Shown piece by piece: positions 59,250 through 64,000 of a DNA stretch of 64,000 nucleotides. A model generated the notes under the pieces. That model worked only from the letters and a program-made list of their open reading frames with translations, did no database searches and was not told the origin of the DNA. The position numbers and the translations under genes are program-made. Every line of letters begins with the position of its first letter. Position 1 is the stretch's first letter. This stretch comes from Xanthobacter oligotrophicus (GTDB lineage: Bacteria > Pseudomonadota > Alphaproteobacteria > Rhizobiales > Xanthobacteraceae): positions 248,001-312,000 of the forward strand of contig NZ_VTTL01000003.1 in the NCBI RefSeq assembly GCF_008364685.1. The letters are read 5' to 3'.

Positions 59250-61850
59250 TCACTCCACGGCGTGCAGTGTGGGCAGGTCCGACCGTCCCGCCGCATCGGG
59301 CGCGGCGGCGCTCACCACCACCTGGTCGCGCCCCAGCGCCTTGGCGCGATAGAGGGCGGCGTCGGCGGCGACGATCAGGTCGTCCGGCCGGCTGACGTGG
59401 TCGGGGAAAGTCGCGACGCCGATGGAGGCGGTCACGCCGTCCAGCACCCCGCCCGACCAGAGCACGCGCAGGCTGCGCACCGCCTCGAGCAGGTGGTTCG
59501 CCACCGCCAGCGCCCCGTCCTGCGTGGTGTTGGGTAGCAGCAGCAGGAATTCCTCGCCGCCGTAGCGGGCGATGATGTCGCTCTGGCGGGTGTTGGCGCG
59601 CAATACGTCGCCGATGGCGCGCAGCACCGCGTCCCCCGCCTCATGGCTGTAGGTATCGTTGATCCGCTTGAAATGATCGAGGTCGATGAGCGCCACCGAC
59701 AGCGCCCGCCCGTCCCCCGCGACGCCGGCGATCTGGAGCGCCAGCGCATCCTCCACGAAGCGGCGGTTGCCGAGGCCGGTGAGGGGATCGCGCAGGGCCT
59801 GGCCGCGCAATTGCTCGCGCAGGTCGATATTGGCGAGGGCGAGGGACACCTGCTCGGCCAGCATGGTGGCAAGCTGGAGCGCCGAGGCGCTGGCCGCCTC
59901 CGCCGCCGGCTCGCGATAGAACAGGCCCAGCAGACGGTTGCGCGCGATCAGCGGCTGGCACACGTGGTCCGGCGCACCGGCATCGCCGACGGCACCCGCC
60001 ACATGGTCGCAGACGAGGCCCCGGCTGGCCTCGGAAACCGGGAAGGCCTGCCCCCGGCGCAGCGCCCAGCAGGCGCCCGGGGCAAAGGCCGCCACATCGG
60101 CCTTCGGCGCGCCCCAGCGGCCGCCGCGCACCACCTGGTCCCGCGTGCGATTGAGCACGTAGAGGGCGCCGGCCTCGTCCGGAAACAGCCGCGCCGCATA
60201 GGCCTGGACCGAGGCGAAGACCTCGTCGGTGGACTGGCAGGATTGCAGGATGGAGCTCAGCTCGGCGAGAAGGGTGATCTCCCGGGTGCGGGCCTCGGCG
60301 GCATCGACCAGCCGGGTGAGATCGGCATTGGCCTCGTGCAGCGCGCGCTCGTGGCTGCGCCGCTCGGCCTCCACGGCGAGCGCATCGGTCTTGTCCTGCA
60401 TCACCCACAGCACGTCGCCGTCGCCCCGGCGCCCCTGGAGGAACAGGGGACGCCCGAAGGCATCCACCACCACCGGCGGGCGATCGGGACAGTTGAGGTG
60501 CAGTTCGAGCGCGGCGGTTCCGCCCGCGGCGATGGCGGCCAGCGCCGCCTCGAACGCGGCGACATCCTCCGGCCGCGCCGCGAGATCGGCGAGGTCAAGG
60601 CCAGCGAGGGCCTCCGGCGCGCGGCCGCACAGTTCCCCCATGCGGTGATTGCCGCGCACCACCTCGCGCCCGTGGGTGAACAGGATGCCGGCCAGCGGAT
60701 TTTCCACCAGCGCCCGCTGCTCCGCATCGAGCGCGCCGAGGCTGCGGGAGAGCCGGCCCGCCCGCATCAGCGACAGCGCCATGCCGGCCAGCAGCAGGCT
60801 GATGACCGAGCCGCTGGCCAGCACCACGGCGGGAATGGTCTGGTCGGCCTCGTAGCTCGATCCCGCCCGCGCGGCGAAATGGAGCAGCCAGAGCCGGTCG
60901 CCCACCACCAGGGCGCGTTCGGCGGCAATGCCGATGGGCACTTCCGCCACCGGCGTCACCACCTGGAGGTTCGGCTCGCGGCTGTCGAACAGCAGCACGG
61001 CGGCGGCGGCCAGGTCCGCCGGCTCCGCCGTGACCGCGCCCTCCGACGACACCCGGGCATAGCCGCGATCGAGCACTCGCACGTTCATCTGCTGCAGGGT
61101 GCGGGCATCGAGCACGCCGCGCATGAGGTCGTTGGCGCGATAGACGGCGGCGGCAAAGCCCAACAGGGCGTTGCGGCGCTGCTCCACGGTGGCGGTCAGC
61201 TCCCCGGCCTTGTAGAGCGGCGCGCGCAGGATGAAGCCGAGCCCGCCGCTCTCGTCCTGCAGCAGCTTGACCGGGGGCGTGGCGACGATGCGCCCGGTGT
61301 CCCCGCCGCGCACCAGGCTGTCGAGCTGCGCCGGGTTGGAGCCCACGTCGAAGCCCAGCACCCGCTCGTTGCCGCGCATGGGCTCCACGAACTGGATGAC
61401 ATTGTAGACCGGGCGCGGCCCGACCGGATGGACGGTGTAATTCGGCTGGCCGCGCGGATCGACGCTGGTGTCGGCGCGCGTCTCGGCGACGAAGGCGGCG
61501 AGGCCGTCCGGCGCCACATGGCGCAGCACCTGAAGCGCCTCGAAACCGGGATAGCGGCGCACCAGGTCGAGCACGTCCACATAGCGCTGGAACTGGGCGC
61601 GATCGATCCGCCCCACCGAGGCATAGAGCCCCTGCATGCTCACCAGCACCTCGGCATGGGCGCGCACGCGCGCGCCAACCGCCGCGGCCATCTCGGCGGT
61701 ATCGGCCGAAAACCGGGCCTGGGTATTGGAGAAGATGACGTGCCGCGCCAGCGACCCGGCCGCCCACGTCGCCGCAAGGCCCGCGGCGAAGATCGCCGCC
61801 GCCACTGCGCCCGCGCGCCAGTTCAGCAGCTTCTGGTCCTGAAGTCCCAT
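59250..61850 (-). CDS. CHASE-PAS-GAF-GGDEF diguanylate cyclase
   Basis: 866 residues. A membrane helix at about 12-30, a periplasmic CHASE domain (about 70-280, GRIDRAQFQRYV, GFEALQVLRHV), and a second helix near 340-362 give a transmembrane sensor. A PAS region (about 380-500), a GAF-like region (about 530-680) and a GGDEF domain follow, with active-site GGEEF near 760. The inhibitory RxxD (RQSD) lies five residues before it, so product feedback is likely. No EAL domain is present. It makes cyclic di-GMP in response to an unknown small molecule. ATG 61850 precedes the first helix. Confidence 0.93.
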   Translation of the reverse strand: MGLQDQKLLNWRAGAVAAAIFAAGLAATWAAGSLARHVIFSNTQARFSADTAEMAAAVGARVRAHAEVLVSMQGLYASVGRIDRAQFQRYVDVLDLVRRYPGFEALQVLRHVAPDGLAAFVAETRADTSVDPRGQPNYTVHPVGPRPVYNVIQFVEPMRGNERVLGFDVGSNPAQLDSLVRGGDTGRIVATPPVKLLQDESGGLGFILRAPLYKAGELTATVEQRRNALLGFAAAVYRANDLMRGVLDARTLQQMNVRVLDRGYARVSSEGAVTAEPADLAAAAVLLFDSREPNLQVVTPVAEVPIGIAAERALVVGDRLWLLHFAARAGSSYEADQTIPAVVLASGSVISLLLAGMALSLMRAGRLSRSLGALDAEQRALVENPLAGILFTHGREVVRGNHRMGELCGRAPEALAGLDLADLAARPEDVAAFEAALAAIAAGGTAALELHLNCPDRPPVVVDAFGRPLFLQGRRGDGDVLWVMQDKTDALAVEAERRSHERALHEANADLTRLVDAAEARTREITLLAELSSILQSCQSTDEVFASVQAYAARLFPDEAGALYVLNRTRDQVVRGGRWGAPKADVAAFAPGACWALRRGQAFPVSEASRGLVCDHVAGAVGDAGAPDHVCQPLIARNRLLGLFYREPAAEAASASALQLATMLAEQVSLALANIDLREQLRGQALRDPLTGLGNRRFVEDALALQIAGVAGDGRALSVALIDLDHFKRINDTYSHEAGDAVLRAIGDVLRANTRQSDIIARYGGEEFLLLLPNTTQDGALAVANHLLEAVRSLRVLWSGGVLDGVTASIGVATFPDHVSRPDDLIVAADAALYRAKALGRDQVVVSAAAPDAAGRSDLPTLHAVE

Positions 61851-62109
61851 GGCGCGCGCTTTATCCCCCGGAGTGGTGCGGCTGACGCGCAAACAGATGG
61901 GTGCATATAAACCAGAAGGCGGCACCGGGCACAATTACCACTATCGCACCGCAGCATGGGGCCGGAAGGCCCACCGGCCCGAAGCGGGCGCGCCGGGGAC
62001 GGCCAGTCATGCCACTCCCCTCCCCCTGCCATCTTTGCTATCCAGTGCCTCCCCGCCGAGCGGCGCCCCAGACGCCGGGGGTGGGGCCGTGATTCCCAGG
62101 GAGCCCGCC

Positions 62110-63297
62110 ATGCTGACCACCACCGCCCCCTTCGACCGCATCGGCGAGGAGAACGCCTTCGCCGTGCTGGCGCGCGCCACGGCGCTGGCCGGGCAAGGGC
62201 GGTCCATTCTCAACCTGGGCATCGGCCAGCCGGATTTCCGCACCCCGGACCATATCGTCGAGGCCGCCGTGAAGGCGCTGCGCGACGGCCAGCATGGCTA
62301 CACCCCCTCGGTGGGCATCCTGCCCCTACGCGAGGCGGTGGCCGCCGACCTCAACCGCCGCTACGGCGTGGAGGTGAACCCGGACCTGGTGATGATCATG
62401 CCCGGCGGCAAGGTCACCATGTATGCGGCCATCCGCCTGTTCGGCGAGCCGGGGGCGGAGATCCTCTATCCGGATCCCGGCTTCCCCATCTACCGCTCCA
62501 TGATCGAGCACACCGGCGCCACCCCCATCCCGGTGCCGATCCGCGAGGAAAACGGCTTCGCCTTCTCGGCCGAGGAGACCCTGGCGCTGATCACACCGCG
62601 CACGCGCCTTCTCATCATCAACTCGCCGGCCAATCCCACCGGCGGCGTCACGCCGACGGCCGAGATCGACAAGCTGGTGAAGGGCCTTGCCGCCCACCCC
62701 CATGTGGCGGTGATGTCGGATGAGATCTACGACCGCTTCCTGTTCGACGGCGAGGAACACCGCACCTTGCTGGCCTACCCCGAGATCCGCGACCGGCTGA
62801 TCCTGCTCAACGGCTGGTCCAAGACCTATGCCATGACCGGCTGGCGCCTGGGCTATTCCATCTGGCCGAAGGACCTCTACGACAAGGTGCGCAAGCTGGC
62901 GGTGAACTGCTGGAGCTGCGTGAACGCCGCCACCCAATATGCCGGCATCGCCGCACTGGAAGGCCCGCAGGACGCGGTGGAGGCCATGACCGCCGAGTTC
63001 GACGCCCGCCGCCGCATCGTCGTGGAGGGGCTGAACGCCCTGCCCGGCGTGCGCTGCGCCACCCCGAAGGGCGCCTTCTACGCCTTCCCCAACGTCTCCG
63101 GCACCGGCTGGGCCGAGGCCAAGAAGCTTGCCTCCGCCTTGCTGGAGGAGGCGGGCGTGGCGGTCATCGGCGGCCCGGATTTCGGCGTCCATGGCGAAGG
63201 TTACATCCGGCTGTCCTACGCCACCTCGCGGGAGAATATCGCGGCGGCGCTGGCGCGCATGGGCGATTTCCTCGCCGCAAACCGCAAGGTGGCCTGA
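62110..63297 (+). CDS. Class I/II pyridoxal-phosphate aminotransferase
   Basis: 395 residues. Motifs are LGIGQPDF near 37, NSPANPTGG near 177, DEIYDRFLF, and the PLP-lysine motif SKTYAMTGWRLGY near 237. This is aspartate/aromatic-type (AspC/AraT subfamily I-gamma). AGGGAG lies seven bases before ATG 62110. The next gene starts three bases after its stop and is probably co-transcribed. Confidence 0.93.
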   Translation: MLTTTAPFDRIGEENAFAVLARATALAGQGRSILNLGIGQPDFRTPDHIVEAAVKALRDGQHGYTPSVGILPLREAVAADLNRRYGVEVNPDLVMIMPGGKVTMYAAIRLFGEPGAEILYPDPGFPIYRSMIEHTGATPIPVPIREENGFAFSAEETLALITPRTRLLIINSPANPTGGVTPTAEIDKLVKGLAAHPHVAVMSDEIYDRFLFDGEEHRTLLAYPEIRDRLILLNGWSKTYAMTGWRLGYSIWPKDLYDKVRKLAVNCWSCVNAATQYAGIAALEGPQDAVEAMTAEFDARRRIVVEGLNALPGVRCATPKGAFYAFPNVSGTGWAEAKKLASALLEEAGVAVIGGPDFGVHGEGYIRLSYATSRENIAAALARMGDFLAANRKVA

Positions 63298-63300
63298 GGC

Positions 63301-64000
63301 GTGGCGGCGCGGCACGCGCGGGGGCGATGGCTTGGCCTGGCCGTCCTCGCGCTCGCGCTGAGCCCGCTCGTCATGCTGGCCATCGCCCCGCCGCCGGATC
63401 CCCCCGTCCCGCCCGGACTGTCGCAGCCGGCGCGCTCTGATACGCCGGCCGAGGCCTCGCTCTCGGCGCCCGCGTCAGGGCCGGAGGCAGACGAAGCTGC
63501 GCCCGAAGTCCCGGTAGCGCCCAAGGCGGCAGCGGATCCGGTGCGCGCCGCTGCCCCCGTCCGGCGCGGGACGCCGACCGGGCCCGAGCGCTGGGCCGGT
63601 ACGCCGGCCTGTCCCAAGGACAGGATTTCGGGCGGGCAATACAATCGCTGCCTGTTCGAGGCCACCCGCACCTCCGAGCAGGCGCTTGAGGTGGAGTTGT
63701 CCAACGCCTTCGCGGTCATCGAGGCGCGGGCCGATTTGCAGGGTGTCCAGCGGGTACGCTGGAAGACCATGCTGGACGAGGCCCAGTCCCGCTTCCTGCT
63801 CTATCGCAACTTCGACTGCCAGAGCGTCGCCCCGTTCGAGGGACCGCGCGGCATCGGCAATTTCGAGCAGCGTGCCCTGTGCCTCATCGAGGCCAACATG
63901 CGCCGCGCCGGCGAGCTGCGCGCCCGCTATGTGGCAACCGTGGCGACCACCACCGAGCGCACCCGCCCCAACGGCCCCGAGGACCGCCCCGGAACCTGGA
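63301..64000 (+). CDS. LprI-like (DUF1311) secreted protein, 3' end outside window
   Basis: The frame is open from GTG 63301 to the window end, 233 residues. A signal segment (LGLAVLALALSPLVMLAIA) and a Pro/Ala/Glu-rich linker come first. A DUF1311/LprI-type domain with paired cysteines follows (NRCLFEATRTSEQALEVEL, WKTMLDEAQSRFLLYRNFDC, ALCLIEANMRRAGELRAR). LprI proteins inhibit lysozyme or have unknown envelope roles. The gene starts three bases after the aminotransferase stop. Confidence 0.8.
   Translation, partial: MAARHARGRWLGLAVLALALSPLVMLAIAPPPDPPVPPGLSQPARSDTPAEASLSAPASGPEADEAAPEVPVAPKAAADPVRAAAPVRRGTPTGPERWAGTPACPKDRISGGQYNRCLFEATRTSEQALEVELSNAFAVIEARADLQGVQRVRWKTMLDEAQSRFLLYRNFDCQSVAPFEGPRGIGNFEQRALCLIEANMRRAGELRARYVATVATTTERTRPNGPEDRPGTW

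Noticed and set aside
59250-61850. GGDEF protein as a degenerate cyclase
   Set aside because: GGEEF and the RxxD inhibitory site are intact, so it is probably active.

Overview
The window is high-G+C DNA of an alphaproteobacterium of the order Hyphomicrobiales (Rhizobiales), most like the Xanthobacter/Azorhizobium group. This is inferred from the dapF-mtaB-ftsY operon, the IalB-family protein, a PmtA-type phospholipid methyltransferase, DUF983 and DUF2946 genes, and a typical intergenic repeat of this order (45112-45220). No database search was possible; all calls come from reading protein motifs, start sites and DNA symmetry.

Layout. (1) 1-5642: an accessory island cut by the left window edge. 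It holds an unrecognised protein translationally coupled to a SNF2-like SF2 helicase, an IS5-type transposase scrap, and a gene pair consisting of an unknown protein and an XRE-HTH/ImmA-type Zn peptidase. (2) 6054-14841: a catabolic locus with SDR, GntR/FCD regulator, a branched-chain-amino-acid-type ABC importer (binding protein, LivH, and a LivM-LivG-LivF triple fusion), a CRYL1-like 3-hydroxyacid dehydrogenase and a beta-keto acid cleavage enzyme. (3) 15046-34929: a one-module NRPS (C-A-T-E) followed by an ATGA-coupled MFS exporter. The NRPS gene is split by a 14.47-kb mobilizable element (18419-32888). The element has a large serine recombinase, TacAT-like toxin/antitoxin, AlpA-like factor, MobQ/TraA relaxase, candidate oriT, TraC/TraD, and a cargo of a four-domain glycan enzyme plus all four activities for GDP-D-glycero-D-manno-heptose synthesis. 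(4) 35037-45107: copper handling (OprC-like receptor, CopC-CopD, two PCuAC chaperones, two DUF2946 proteins) with a cobalamin riboswitch and CbiM embedded in it. (5) 45227-64000: mostly housekeeping genes (MocR regulator, ftsY, mtaB, dapF, thpR, mnmA, pmtA, a CAU tRNA, a CHASE-GGDEF protein, an aminotransferase).

Most interesting observation. The element has inserted exactly inside the codons for the catalytic HHxxxDG motif of the NRPS epimerization domain. Joining the outer flanks at a CA dinucleotide restores an unbroken reading frame and the motif. Joining the element ends gives a 46-bp imperfect palindrome, as expected for a serine-integrase attP. The integrase gene runs through its own att site: its stop codon is supplied by host NRPS DNA when integrated, and in the predicted circle the protein would gain 12 residues. 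The insertion therefore links four things: integrase C-terminus, loss of a secondary-metabolite synthetase, possible read-through into its exporter, and delivery of a heptose/glycan pathway.
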